A stretch of DNA of 64,000 nt from Trissonchulus latispiculum (lineage: Eukaryota > Nematoda > Enoplea > Enoplida > Ironidae). The stretch's first letter is position 1. Each line of letters opens with the position of its first letter. Both the position numbers and the translations under genes were made by a program. This document shows positions 11,103 through 22,103 of this stretch, piece after piece. Location of the stretch: the NCBI GenBank assembly GCA_030248195.1, contig JASAND010021436.1:1-64000 (forward strand). The letters run 5' to 3'. The notes under the pieces are model-generated. The model did no database searches. It saw only the letters and a list, made by a program, of their open reading frames with translations, and was not told the origin of the DNA.

Positions 11103-11401
11103 AATTGTCCCTACTTTTGTTTTTCTGTTTTTATAACCGACACTCTTTTGCTATCGAGGTTTGCTGACCTCCACCTCTCTTTATTTCTTTTAACTTTTCT
11201 TATTCTCTTTTATTTGCACTTTTCGGTCCAGCCACGACCAACATTTTTACCATTTTTATAAGGCCCGATTGGTCAGTAATTTGTGGTTTTAAAGTAGAAT
11301 TTGGGATTATTAAGTGGGGACTCAATCCCTAAGTTTAAGCTAGAGGGTCCCTTGCTACGACCCTAGAATATTAAGTTAGCAATAAGCATATTCACCCCAC
11401 A

Positions 11402-11424
11402 GCCGGCAACTAGGAGTTGCCGGC
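11402..11424 (+). other. Conserved GCCGGCAACT hairpin (copy 1)
   Basis: Perfect 10-bp arms GCCGGCAACT and AGTTGCCGGC surround a 3-nt AGG loop. The hairpin is identical in copy 2 (55264-55286), although flanking DNA has diverged. Confidence 0.65.
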
Positions 11425-12024
11425 CATACTGTTCAATCATGGCTTTGTTAAGCCCAAAAATTACTGTCCGCATGTTGTTTTATTTCAGCGTTAGGTTGGT
11501 GTCAAAATTAGTAGGCGTTCTAAAAGTGAAACTAACTCTACACCAGCTTTTAAAAACAACTAGTCAACCTTTTAATCATTAATTATCAAGCGTTTCAGGG
11601 GAATGACCGGCTTCCCCAGTAGTTAAACTAATTGTTGTTAGTAGTTTTGTTTAGTAATGATTGCTTGGCAATCATTACTCACGTGGCTTTCTAAACCTCA
11701 AACCTTTTCCCAAAATGTTACAAATTTCTCAAAGTTCTGCGCTAAAAATCGAGTTTTAAAACCGTAAAACTCGCATCAAAATCTCAACAAAGTTTTCTAA
11801 ATTAGGAGTTAATCTTATTAAAATATGTTTAAAATAGTAGCTAAGAAATCAGAATAGCTAAGAAGTGTATTTAGAAATAGGTTTTGTTTGAATTGTTCTC
11901 ATAACCATGTTTGTAGTTAGGATTAGTTAGGCAGTAATTAGCTAAGAAATCGTACGTTTGAGAGTGTGTTTGTGCGTGTAAATTCGTGTGTGATAGTTCC
12001 TGTGATTGTGCTTGTATGGGGTAA

Positions 12025-12061
12025 CTCACGTAAACTCCTTCTGTTTGACGAGGGTTGTGAG
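12025..12061 (+). other. Stem-loop module (copy 1, B)
   Basis: CTCAC...GTGAG outer stem with an AACTCCTT/GAGGGTT-type inner stem and loop CTGTTTGACG. It has the same layout as the module at 11066 but different paired bases. Confidence 0.5.
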
Positions 12062-12197
12062 CTCTACCAGAAGCGAATAACGCTCAGGTAATAGGCAGGA
12101 AAGAGGCATACTTGTGGTTCATGTGAATAAATGTACTCAAATTAGTATGGGTGTATTCTAGTCTTAACGAGGCGCAAATGCGGTATGAATGTAGTAT

Positions 12198-12769
12198 TGT
12201 AGAATATTTCCTTGATTTCGCTCAAAATTATACAAAAGTGAGTGCTACCTTTATGCAAATCAACCTAAATTATACTCTTGTGCACGGTCCAAGGCCGGAG
12301 CTAGCTAATACTCAAATTCTTCAAATTTGGGCGCGCAGTCTAGTCAGTCTTAGTCTGGCGCTCCTGGTGATTAGTCGGTTCTTTGCTTTATTTTTATTTT
12401 CCTATTTCTCTCCTATTGGGGCCTATCCCCGAACATTGTTTGGACGGGTGGGAAACCCCACCCCACTACTTCTAAGGTTTGTGTGTAGTATTCTTTTGTT
12501 TAATTTCTCTATTTAAGGTGCTTGTCCTATTCTTTTTGTGAATAATATTGAAAATTGTCCTGATTTCGTAAATTTTGATAAGTTTGATGTTTAATATTTT
12601 TTGTTTGAAATTAATAAATTCGTGTCAAAATTAGATTAGGGCTGTGTCGTCTTTTAGTCAGTAGGTTTGCGATTAGGTAGGGAATATCAGACATATTACA
12701 CACTCTAATTCGAACCTTTATTCTTTATTGCAATCGAAATTATTTATTGAGAACATTTTAAATTCGACA
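12198..12769 (+). repeat. 5' LTR of the Gag-protease element
   Basis: Begins TGTAGAATATTTCC and ends AAATTCGACA. Nearly the same sequence recurs at 21532-22103. A run GAAATTAATAAATTCGTG near 12608 contains an AATAAA poly(A) signal. Confidence 0.9.
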
Positions 12770-12771
12770 AA

Positions 12772-12783
12772 CTGGCGACCGTA
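12772..12783 (+). promoter_or_regulatory. Primer-binding site, probably tRNA-Arg
   Basis: TGGCGACCGT, immediately after the 5' LTR, is complementary to the 3' end of an arthropod tRNA-Arg acceptor (ACGGTCGCCA). The match is about 10 nt and then stops. Confidence 0.6.
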
Positions 12784-12797
12784 ACTCTTGAGTAAAT

Positions 12798-15700
12798 ATG
12801 TCTGATTCTTCCCCCCGACTTACTCGCTACCTCAAAAAACTACGCGACGGCACTGCCCGACTTTTTTCGGAACTACCTGCTGGGCAAGCACCGGAAAATT
12901 CTGACAGCTTTTTAAATCAGCAATTTTTCCAAAAACGTAGGTCCACTGATGTGGGGGGAACCGAGTTGGGGGGTTCAACTCCCCCCCAAATTTCTGGGGG
13001 TGCTGGGGTATCTGCACGGTTGTCAGTAGGGGAGATGGGGGGACAGAGTCTCCCCCAAAATTTTCAAAACTTTTCCCAAAATTCCCAGAATCCCCCCCAG
13101 AATTCTAATGATCTTCCCCAAAATTTTTCTCACCTCCCCCAAAATTTTGGGGCTGTTGGGGGGTTAGATAATGTTGCGGGTGAGCCCAGGTGTACCTCAG
13201 TGGACGTGTTGGGGGATCAAATCCCCCCAAAATTTGCAAAATCTCCCCCAAAACCCTCAGAACCTCCCCCAAAATCCCATAAATCCCCCCCAAAATTTTC
13301 AGAACCCCCCTCAAATTTCTCAAACTCTCCCTCAAAATTCATCAAATTCCCCCCAGAATTTTTCAAATAATCCACCCCATTTTACTTTGCAGATTCCTCA
13401 ATCTGCACCCCCCCAAGTTATAATTTCGTCGCCATCCCCAAATTCCGAATTTGACCAATTACAGGGGGAACTCCCCCAACCCCAAAATCAAGATTTTTCT
13501 CAACCAGAAAATTTGGAAAATCGGCTCCCCCAAAATTCAGTCCCTTCACCTACAATTTTTCGGGGAGGTGTCCGCCCTCCTACCCCCCCTCGCACCAGAC
13601 GTAATTTTACTGCTGGAGAAATTTTGCCCACAGGGAAAACCTCCAGCAGTAAGCTTAATTTTTCTGGTGCTTTGCAAAATACTTGGGGGGACCCACTGAG
13701 TTACACCTATCGAATTTGCGCCCGTCCCAATCCACAAGGGCTGTCCCTCCCCAAAATTCACAGCAGAATTATACACTGAGCCAGCGGGAGACCCGGGTAA
13801 AAACGATTGGGGGGGCCAGTCTCTGCACCCTCACAAATTACTCCCCAGCCTGTAGAAAATCCCACTACCCCCCAACATTCAGAAAATTCTAATTTTCGAC
13901 GTGATTTTGACGATTTTATTTCTCCCCGATTTGATGCTGCCAAGGCAGCTAAAGAAGTAGTTTCGGCCTTGTTGGGCTCGGGGGAAGCCCCCCAGAAATC
14001 ACCTGTCCCCCCTTCAAATACGTATTCTTAGTCAAAAATACCGCAAAATTCTGCTAACATCCGAAATAATGTGGGTTTTTCTTCTGAACAGGCTGTTGGG
14101 AGGGCGCCCCCCCAAAACCACGGGGCTTTTCAACCTGCTCAAATTTCAGTTGCGGGTGGCCAACCCCCGCCTAATTCGGGTGATTCCGAAGCAGGATCTG
14201 TGTATGATTCTGCCTACAGCCAAAATTCAGTGGTCATGGTCCGAACTGGAGGTGACCCCATACCTCCCCTTTCTACGTATCTACCCCAACCCTTCTATTC
14301 CGGGGAAAATTTTCAAAATTTTCAAAATTCTCAAAATACGTACGCAAATGGGTTAACAACCCAAACGTCCCGGCCTTCACATATTGGTGGGATCACCTTT
14401 CCCCGGGATCAACACGGAAATTTGTTACCAAATCAACAGATTGCCCCTTCTCACGTTCAAATTCAAAAAACCCCAATTTGTCATGGGGGCCCCTCTGCCC
14501 CACTTTTGTATCATACTCAGCCTCCTCCCTCTCCACCTTTGCAAGTTCCCCCTTCTGCATTTCAAAATCCACCATTGGCCGCCCCAGAAAGGTTGGCCAA
14601 CCAAAATTTTTTGAACCAAGGGGATCCATGCTATTACCCCGTCCACCCGAGGTCTTACGGCCAACATTTGTACGAGGGTATTCAACTCGCAGCCCCAGAA
14701 CCCCACATGCAGCAACAATTGCCCCAACTCCGCTATCAACCCCCAACTTCTCAACACCCTGAGGGCCTATATCTTATACGTACCCCAGCAAATTTCAACT
14801 ATGATCGTCTGGAGCAACAAGTTTTCGAAAACCCAGTAATTCGTGAATTGGACAATAATCATTTGTGGGAGGGGTCCCAACAAAATTTGCCCCCACTACA
14901 GGTCCCTCCACTTTTACCACAACAGGTCCCCAACAACCCCTACTACATGGCGGAGATGGTGGCCTCGCATGCTTGTGCGGCTGATTATGTCTCAGAAAAT
15001 CGCCTTGCAGGACCGGCTGAAGTTCCGCGGCAGCAAGAGCAGCGCACAACCGCGCTTTCCCCGAGGGAAGGTAAAGGTGTCGCGTTGGCTCCTGCTGGGG
15101 GCGCCCCTTCTTCGGGAGGTTCGCCCTCAGTACAGCAAGATTTTGTCGCGGGGCCTCCTTCGGCGCCTGCCCAGCCGCATCAGGCTTGCGAACAGTCACC
15201 ACCTCCCCCTCCAATTTCCCAACAAAATTCAAATTCACCTCCTCCCTCAAAATTTTCGAAGTCCCCCTCATCTGTGGGTACCCATTCAAATTATTCAGTC
15301 AATAATGTGGGGAAAAAACCGGGAATCCCAAAAAGTCCTCGACACCCAACCCCAAACACAATGGAAGCTACCGATATTTCAATTCCAAAATTTGATACGG
15401 GTCTTTTTCGTTACTATCTAGAAGTTTTGCGTGATGTCCCTCGATATGACCCGAAATACGCATATTTTGAAGACTGGTTACCCCAATTCGAGTCGGCAGT
15501 GGCAGTTCATGCAGATCCTCAGGACCAGTGGGGGCGCCTCCTTTGGAACAAATTAACAGGAAAAGCTCAAATTTTTGCTTCTCGCTGTGGCCCACAGGTC
15601 GTCGAGTCCTATTCAGGATTTTTGGATTTAATCAAATCGCAATTTCCAAAACCACAACTCTCGGCTTTTGCACACCGAAAGCAACTTCACAACGAGTCCG

Positions 15701-16212
15701 TTCGACACTATATTTCAGAATTACAGGCTATGGCCCTCGACCTGTGGGATACGCAGGAGGAGCGTGAACAAGAATGCGTTCAACAACTTTTTGCCGGGGT
15801 TCATGATAAATTTGCTTCAGCTTTGGCTTCTCTTTTTCTCCATGAGCGACCCACTATGCAAGATGTCCGTCGGGTCATTGATCGTTTAGAGTCTCGGGAG
15901 GCCCGCCCACTGGAGGGAGACACTCTCTCCTATGACCTGCCAGTCTATTACGTCGAAGATGGGGGCACCGACAAAAAAAGCCAGTCCTCAAAAAGTTCAG
16001 ATTCTACTCCCCAGTCTAATTTGGAGGTGGCAGCTGCTCGCCTGGGTTTTCGTGAATTAAAAGATTGGTTTGAACAACATATCCAGGAAGCCTTGAGTAA
16101 GTGGGAGGAAGAAAAACAGAAAAAGCCCCCGTGTAAATACTGTAAAAAAAGCGGTCACGCACCGGAAAATTGTTGGGAACGATACCCCTCAAAGGCCCCC
16201 CCCAAATTATAA
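12798..16212 (+). pseudogene. gag: Gag polyprotein, proline/asparagine-rich, with breaks
   Basis: An ATG at 12798 opens a Gag reading frame that changes frame between 13171 and 13370. The second frame has stops at 13777-13779 and 14029-14031, then is open from about 14032 to TAA at 16210-16212. The first 400-odd codons are low complexity: the DNA repeats TCCCCCAAAATTTTC-like units, giving PPQNFQNLPQN-type protein. From about 15360 a capsid-like Retrotrans_gag region is recognisable (PKFDTGLFRYYLE..., FASRCGPQVVE, LFAGVHDKFASAL). It ends with one CCHC zinc knuckle (C688, C691, H696 and C701, counting from 14071). The breaks suggest this copy no longer makes full Gag, unless the C-rich slippery tracts are recoded. 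Assembly error in poly-C runs is an alternative for the frameshift. Confidence 0.75.
16193..16212 (+). promoter_or_regulatory. Possible +1 frameshift site at the Gag/protease junction
   Basis: A run of eight C (16196-16203) is followed by AAATTATAA, whose TAA ends Gag. The protease lies in the +1 frame, which is already open through this overlap, so slippage on the C tract could join the two products. Confidence 0.45.
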
Positions 16213-16213
16213 A

Positions 16214-17869
16214 AACCGTCCCCCACCTGAGAGGGTTGATCATGTGGCCCACTCATCAAATAATTACCCCGTTCAATATCTTGGATTACCGGTATACCAG
16301 CAGCAATATCCCCCCACAAATTATGCCCCGGTTCCTCTTTTGTCACAGTACACCCCCCTACCTACCAACCCGCCCCCAGTTCAATTTTCTGCTTCTGCCC
16401 CGGTCCTTCCACACCCATCAAACTTGGGAAATCAGGTTGGCTATATGGGAGGACAAAATTCTCAACCAAGGCCAATTTCAGCTCCGACTACTACAACCCC
16501 GGCCCCATACCAACGTACAGTACACATACAAAATGCAGGTGTTCCGGAACTTTCTCAAAATTTTGTACGAGCCTCGGATTCGGGGGTTTCAGCTCCTGCT
16601 GCACGTTCTTCTCCTAGGAGGGCGGCTCCGGCTTCACATGGAGTTACTGCCGAGCAAGTTCATCAAATTCTGACTCAATTTCAAGTCGGGGTGGTTTCTG
16701 ATCTGGCGGGTGGCGAAGCTTCAAAAGGGGGGGTGGACCCTACCGGATTTGGCTCCGATCCGCCTGAGTCAGTTGCCTCATCAAATTCTCCACAAATTGA
16801 TTTAACTATGACGGAGGCCCAATTGTCAAATGTTTTTTCAAAAGTGGTTCATAATTTTACTACCTTGTGGGCCATACAAAGGGATACTTTTGATTTTACG
16901 CAAGAATATTATCACGTTCTTTTAAATCAAATGCAGGAAATGTCAACTTTATTGAAGTGCCTATGTCCAAATCAGCCAGAATACAACTCTATTTCGTTTG
17001 TCGAAAAACAATCACCTCCCTCATGGACCGCGGGGTTTTCTCCCATATTCGGGGGTGCGACTGCCCCTTGCTGCCACCGGCCCGAACATGTTTCTGTAGG
17101 GACAGAAACTGAGGAACCTGCCAGTTCAACGGCACCGCAGGAGCCAGAAACACCCCAACTAGCAGATCTGACATCAGATGCAGTAACGCCGGGAGGGCCC
17201 ACCGAAATTGAATCCGAGCAAGTACCGGTAGCAGCAGATAATATCCCAGCCATAGTCGTCACCTCCGGCGGGACCAAAATTTTGACTATTATTGATTCCG
17301 GAGCAGCAATATCCATTGTCAGTCCCCGGACAGTTAAGAGAATATTGAAGGGGGGCGCCAATGTTCGATTTCAGAAACCGGATCCCATCACCGCAGTGGC
17401 ATCTAACGACACGCCGTTAAAACTTTCTGCTAAAGTTTTTATAATTTTCACGGTAGGGCGTAAAGAATATGGGTGGTTTTTTCATATGGTTCCTAACTTT
17501 TCTCGTGAGATTTTAATAGGAACTGATTTCATGAAACGTTTTCACTGGGACTTGTTATTTTCTACTAATGAAGTAAACATGCAAGGAATACACCACCCAT
17601 TATTGTCATCAGACGAAATTCGGTCAGAATTTATTGCAAATTGGTGTGCCGACGCGCCTGCGTTGATGTATACAAATGTGGGGATACTTCCATCCTTGGG
17701 GGTTCGGCCCCCACCTCTCTTGTTGTCCGGGGTCCGACAAGAAGGCCTGCATCTTGAAATTTCAAAAGAGGGGGTAGACACCCCTACACCAACCCCAACA
17801 ACTCCTGATTATTTGTCCAACCCTCCCTGTCCCAAGTTAATTTTCGAAAGAGGGGGTAAACCCCGATGA
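16214..17869 (+). CDS. Retropepsin-type aspartic protease with long proline-rich leader
   Basis: The frame is open through the end of gag and stops at TGA 17867-17869. No AUG starts it; GTG at 16244 is a nominal start, so it was probably made as a Gag-Pro fusion by +1 frameshifting. The first 300 residues are disordered and rich in Pro, Gln and Ser. The protease core follows: ILTIIDSGAAISIVS with catalytic D351 (from 16244), then a hydrophobic flap region and REILIGTDFMKRF, the ILG/T-D motif near the end of the fold. A single catalytic Asp is normal because the retroviral-type enzyme works as a dimer. About 130 residues of tail follow, ending before any reverse transcriptase. The absence of RT in the same element is the notable point. 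Confidence 0.75.
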   Translation, partial: NRPPPERVDHVAHSSNNYPVQYLGLPVYQQQYPPTNYAPVPLLSQYTPLPTNPPPVQFSASAPVLPHPSNLGNQVGYMGGQNSQPRPISAPTTTTPAPYQRTVHIQNAGVPELSQNFVRASDSGVSAPAARSSPRRAAPASHGVTAEQVHQILTQFQVGVVSDLAGGEASKGGVDPTGFGSDPPESVASSNSPQIDLTMTEAQLSNVFSKVVHNFTTLWAIQRDTFDFTQEYYHVLLNQMQEMSTLLKCLCPNQPEYNSISFVEKQSPPSWTAGFSPIFGGATAPCCHRPEHVSVGTETEEPASSTAPQEPETPQLADLTSDAVTPGGPTEIESEQVPVAADNIPAIVVTSGGTKILTIIDSGAAISIVSPRTVKRILKGGANVRFQKPDPITAVASNDTPLKLSAKVFIIFTVGRKEYGWFFHMVPNFSREILIGTDFMKRFHWDLLFSTNEVNMQGIHHPLLSSDEIRSEFIANWCADAPALMYTNVGILPSLGVRPPPLLLSGVRQEGLHLEISKEGVDTPTPTPTTPDYLSNPPCPKLIFERGGKPR

Positions 17870-20800
17870 TTAGTATGTCGTTTGTTTGGCCCGGTTAATT
17901 TATTGAAAGTCCTTTTTCAAAATATTTCTTGAAAGAAATTCTCTAAAGCGTTTTCTTTTTAATTTTCGTTTGATTCAAATTTAATAGGATTTATTTTTCA
18001 ATTCGATTTAAATAATCTTCTTTAAAAATTCTAAAATGTAGTCTCTCGTACTTATGTACGTACACATATCTCCGGTATTTCTATATTTTGTACTTTATAT
18101 CCCCAGTACTATTGTCTTTTACTGTTTTAGGTTCATAGGTTTCACTATACACACTTTTAACCTGCACCGTACATTTTAACTCAACACCTTCACGGCAGAT
18201 GTTTATTTCTTGCACAGCTGCCTGGTCGCAGGTTCGCATCACCCTTGCACTCTCCTGTTTTAATTTAAGGTGCAGTTTCCTCCGACATTGATCCATCCAT
18301 ATTGATTGATCCATTGATCCATTGATCTCCTATTGCTTTCATGGAGTAGCCGCTGGCAGTGCACATGGAGCCTTCTCCCGGATCAAAAGCGTTCATGGGA
18401 ACTCACACGGACCTACCTAAGTTTCAAATGCTGTTGGTAAGAAATTTTGAATTGTTACAGTGCTTGGATTGACGCTCCGGGTTGGCTATAGACGGCCCGA
18501 GGCGTTTTGATTACTGGCATGGCAAAAATTTCAATTGTGTATACTTTCGTGTGATTAATTCGTTTCACGTTTCCTTTTTCTAAATGACGTTCTCTTGAAC
18601 CGGCCATGGCGCCTAGGTCGGTTCTAGCCAAAATTAATTTTTCTAGCGAATGAAAGAAAAAAGAATTTGCACCGTAATCCAACAGTTGAATGCTGTGGGG
18701 GGAATTTATAGATGTTTATTGTTCGCAATTCTTTGTCATGCAAAAAGTTTTAAAATTCTGTGCCGAGGTCGGCACAGTCAAAAATGAAGCTGGACTGGGG
18801 TGGCTACAACTTTGTGTGCAGGAAGCCCATTTTAAAAAATCGTAATGTGAACAATTTTGGACCAGTAAATTTTGACCTAGGCCGCTTTCCAATTTTACCC
18901 TGCCTTCTGTTCACCTGGTTTTACTGTGCCGACCTCGGCACAAACTCAATGTTCACTCTGCCCACCGATCTGTCAGGCACGTACTGCAATTAGGCATGTT
19001 GTGTTTAATACGTACACCTGTATTAACGCTGTTTTAATTATTCTCTAGTTTTAACATATAATTTTACTAATTTTGTGACTAATTATTTTTGTTTTGTGTT
19101 TTAGGTTCTTATTCCTTTGGGTCCCGGTACCGGTCAAACCCCAGATTTGTGGTATATGCTTTCTGTTTTTGTATTGCTTGAACGGTGGGGGTTGAAAATT
19201 TTCTGTTCGGTTATCTAAAACCTTTGCTAATTTGAGAAAATATTTTTGCTTGCCTTGGAGAAACTTTTCTTTTTCTTTTTCATGTCGTTCTATACATTTT
19301 GGATGAAAATTAAATTTCTTGAAAAGCTCATTTTATCAACAGCGTACTTGCATGTTTACGTTTTCACTTTTTATTTCTTTGTAGCACACTTAACAGCTTG
19401 CATAAATATTTCTTGAACAAAATTTCATTGTAACTCTTTCTGATCAAATTATCTTTATCTCTAATTTAATGGATCAAAATCATTGTCTTTCTCTATTGGA
19501 TGCAAAATTCAAACTCGATTCTTCTCATTTACTTGAATTGCAATCTTAAAAAATTCTTAGAACCAAATATACCTCTAATTTATTTTTCATTGGTTGCGCC
19601 TCTCATACTTTGTATTTTATCATTTAATGCTTTTTATCTGTCTGTAGGCAATAGTACTGGGATATAAATAACACCGTGCCGCACCTCGGCGGGTTCGTGG
19701 CTGCTCGTCGCCTGCGCTATCCCCACAGGGAAGGTAACGGTGGGCGGTCAGCCCCGGACCGACAGTTTTGACTCTTGAGAATTATTTTCCGCTTTCTCTG
19801 ATTTGGCGTCTCCTACGGTGCCTGCGTTTTCCCCATAGGGAAGATAACGGTTCCGTCGGTTTCTGCCTACACTCTCTAAATTAATCGGGCCTCATATATG
19901 CATTGTGGGCTTTTGCCCAACTATTTTTGCTTGTCACTGTTAGGCATCATCCCTATATGCTTATCCATATATAAACATGCCGCATATTATTCCATTTTTG
20001 TTTGCTTGTTCTGTATTATACTTACTGTCCCCTTCCCTCCCCCCCTGTCCCTCTTGACGGCGAGCGTTCCCCTGTTGTACTGTTTGTTTGTTGCTACTGT
20101 ATTTCCCCTATGTGTGATACGGGTCGGCCCCTATGGTTACATCTGGTGTTTGGACGGGCCTGGTTTGGCATTTGGAAGGCTGGCGGCGTTGGTCCTGGTT
20201 GAGCGGGCGCTTGATGCCGAGGGGCATCCGCCCAGTGGTCCGGAGGTCTCGGTCCGGTGATATGGCATGGGATTTTTCCCGAGGTGCTTGGAATTGGAAA
20301 TCTCTCCCGCAGCCTGGAGTTATCTATGATTGTTTGAACTATTTTAAGTCAACTTTGTGATGTCTGTTATGAACCCGGTTGTATGTCCTTTTACCTCGTC
20401 CGTCCCCCCTCCCCCTTTCCCTCTTTGCTAACCAATTATTTCACTGTTTATATTCTTATGTCCTCTACAGATTTAGCATCAACCTTGGTTGGGTGGGGTC
20501 TTTGGTCATTGTTTGGGGTCTCTTCTCCGGGGTCAAATTTCCTTAAATTAATTTCTAAATTCTATTCTTCTGTTTCTATTTTTCCGAGATTTTCCGGGTG
20601 GGGTGGTTCCCTCTAGCTCAGCTTGGCTGTTCTATATGTGTTGTACGTTATTCCATTTTTCTTAATCTTTTTCGGGTCTTTGTTTCTCTTAACATGGTGT
20701 TTGTTTCGCTTTTCTTTCTAAAAAATAGTCACGGGTTTACTTTTACTTCAAAATTTTCTACATATACTGCCATTCTTACTGCCTTCTTTTGCCATGTCTA

Positions 20801-21531
20801 GTATTTTTGCGCAGCTATGCCAATATTGCTTTATTTTGTGCTTTATAATTTTGTGGCATTTATTAAAAGATGCTATTTCATTTTTGTATGTCGGGGCAGG
20901 CAGGCGCTCAGGAGAGACCATCCTTTTGAGTTTGAAATACTCTTCTTTCGATTTATTTCGCTCCTCTGGAGCATTTGAAATTGAGTCTCCCCTCGAGTCT
21001 CGCTGTCTTCCCTCTGTCAGTTCTGACTTTGTATATTCGAACTTTTTCTCTAATTGTTTCTATATTTCTTATATACTAAAAATTTTTCTTCTCTTAATTT
21101 TTCGAGCGCTTTTGTTGGCACTCGCTTTTGTTTATATCATTTCTATATATTCTATTATAAATTTATATCTTCGGATTATCTCATGTTTTGTAATGTGCGC
21201 TCTAGTCGCGGCTGAAGGGCTTGTCCCACTTTTCTTTGTATTTGTATGTCGGCAAAGCCCGTTATATGTTGAATGTACCCCCGGTATGTTCCGGCGTAGT
21301 TTTACCCGTGTCTAGGAATCCCCTAGTATGTGTATAAGTGTGGGGCCCGAGTAGTGTCCCCGGGAAGACGTCCCCGAGGGATACGAAAACTTTTTATCAT
21401 TTTTCCCATTTCTTCTAAAACGCATTTTATCTATACTAGTAGCTACGGTACGTAGGCTAACCTAATTTTATTACTAACCTATGTGCCCGGAGGCCGCGGC
21501 GAGTTCGCGCGTTTCAAAAGAGGGGGTAATC
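17870..21531 (+). other. Non-coding 3' part of the Gag-protease element
   Basis: 3.66 kb between the protease stop and the 3' LTR. No RT, RNase H, integrase or envelope motif appears in any frame on either strand. The T-rich open frames at 19898-20260 and 20794-21315 would give poorly composed hydrophobic peptides and look spurious. Two small repeats are present: the inverted palindromes near 18760 and 18926, and a duplicated CCTGCG(CTA/TTT)TCCCCA block at about 19707 and 19819. Confidence 0.6.
18760..18945. repeat. Pair of inverted near-palindromes TGTGCCGAGGTCGGCACA
   Basis: TGTGCCGAGGTCGGCACA (about 18760-18777) and TGTGCCGACCTCGGCACA (about 18927-18944) are reverse complements, and each is itself palindromic apart from its centre. 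They bracket about 150 bp. They could be protein-binding sites, RNA hairpins or the ends of a very small inverted-repeat element. Confidence 0.55.
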
Positions 21532-22103
21532 TGTAGAATATTTCCTTGATTTCGCTCAAAATTATACAAAACTGAGTGCTACCTTTATGCAAATCAACCT
21601 AAATTATACTCTTGTGCACGGTCCAAGGCCGGAGCTAGCTAATACTCAAATTCTTCAAATTTGGGCGCGCAGTCTAGTCCGTCTTAGTCTGGCGCTCCTG
21701 GTGATTAGTCGGTCCTTTGCTTTATTTTTATTTTCCTATTTCTCACCTATTGGGGCCTATCCCCGAACATTGTTTGGACGGGTGGGAAACCCCACCCCAC
21801 TACTTCTAAGGTTTGTGTGTAGTATTCTTTTGTTTAATTTTTCTATTTAAGGTGCTTGTCCTATTCCTTTTGTGAATAATATTGAAAATTGTCCTGATTT
21901 CGTAAATTTAGATAAGTTTGATGTTTAATATTTTTTGTTTGAAATTAATAAATTCGTGTCAAAATTAGATTAGGGCTGTGTCGTCTTTTAGTCAGTAGGT
22001 TAGCGATTAGGTAGGGAATAGTCAGACATATTACACACTCTAATTCGAACCTTTACTCTTTATTGCAATCGAAATTATTTATTGAGAACATTTAAATTCG
22101 ACA
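21532..22103 (+). repeat. 3' LTR of the Gag-protease element
   Basis: Same length as the 5' LTR, with about 11 scattered differences, including compensating single-base indels near 22018 and 22094. It follows a purine-rich tract. The divergence implies that the insertion is not recent. Confidence 0.9.

Larger units (their letters stand above)
9591..12197 (+). mobile_element. ORF-less repeat element, copy 1: heat-shock promoter plus hairpin arrays
   Basis: This stretch aligns by eye in many blocks, in the same order, with 53405-57231. Shared blocks are the end motif TATTRGAAGATGGTT (9592-9606), GGCTCATGTGAAAGAGAA, CCCCTTTGGTTGCGTTTA, AAAAAAGGGTCAGTTGG, a perfect six-unit heat-shock element, an initiator, a long GGCC hairpin array and larger hairpins. 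No reading frame is shared, so the unit looks like a promoter driving a structured non-coding RNA, or a long untranslated leader. The right end is lost at the LTR element starting at 12198. The two copies are clearly diverged, yet the promoter and the hairpin stems persist. Dispersed copies with inverted ends suggest a non-autonomous transposon. Confidence 0.6.
12198..22103 (+). mobile_element. LTR retrotransposon with Gag and protease only (non-autonomous)
   Basis: Two 572-bp direct repeats with TG...CA ends (12198-12769 and 21532-22103) differ at about 11 places, roughly 2% by eye. A primer site follows the left repeat and a purine run (AAAAGAGGGGGTAATC, about 21516-21531) precedes the right one. 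The interior carries a proline-rich Gag with breaks and an aspartic protease, then 3.66 kb without any reverse transcriptase, RNase H or integrase motif. It presumably used enzymes in trans. The flanking bases do not form a clear target duplication (GTAT before, CCAG after), so one end may have rearranged. It interrupts or abuts the heat-shock repeat to the left. Confidence 0.85.

Noticed and set aside
12151..12516. Frames inside the LTRs (also 21587-21850) as genes
   Set aside because: They are wholly within LTR sequence, and the copy at 21587 is simply the matching part of the other LTR.
13020..13380. CCCCAAAA motifs resembling ciliate telomere repeats
   Set aside because: Units are irregular, mixed with TTTTC, lie inside a Gag frame between two LTRs, and have no terminal position.
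20794..21315. 173-codon hydrophobic frame as a membrane protein
   Set aside because: T-rich DNA gives Leu/Phe/Ile-rich peptides by composition alone. No domain is seen, and it lies in the non-coding 3' part of an LTR element.
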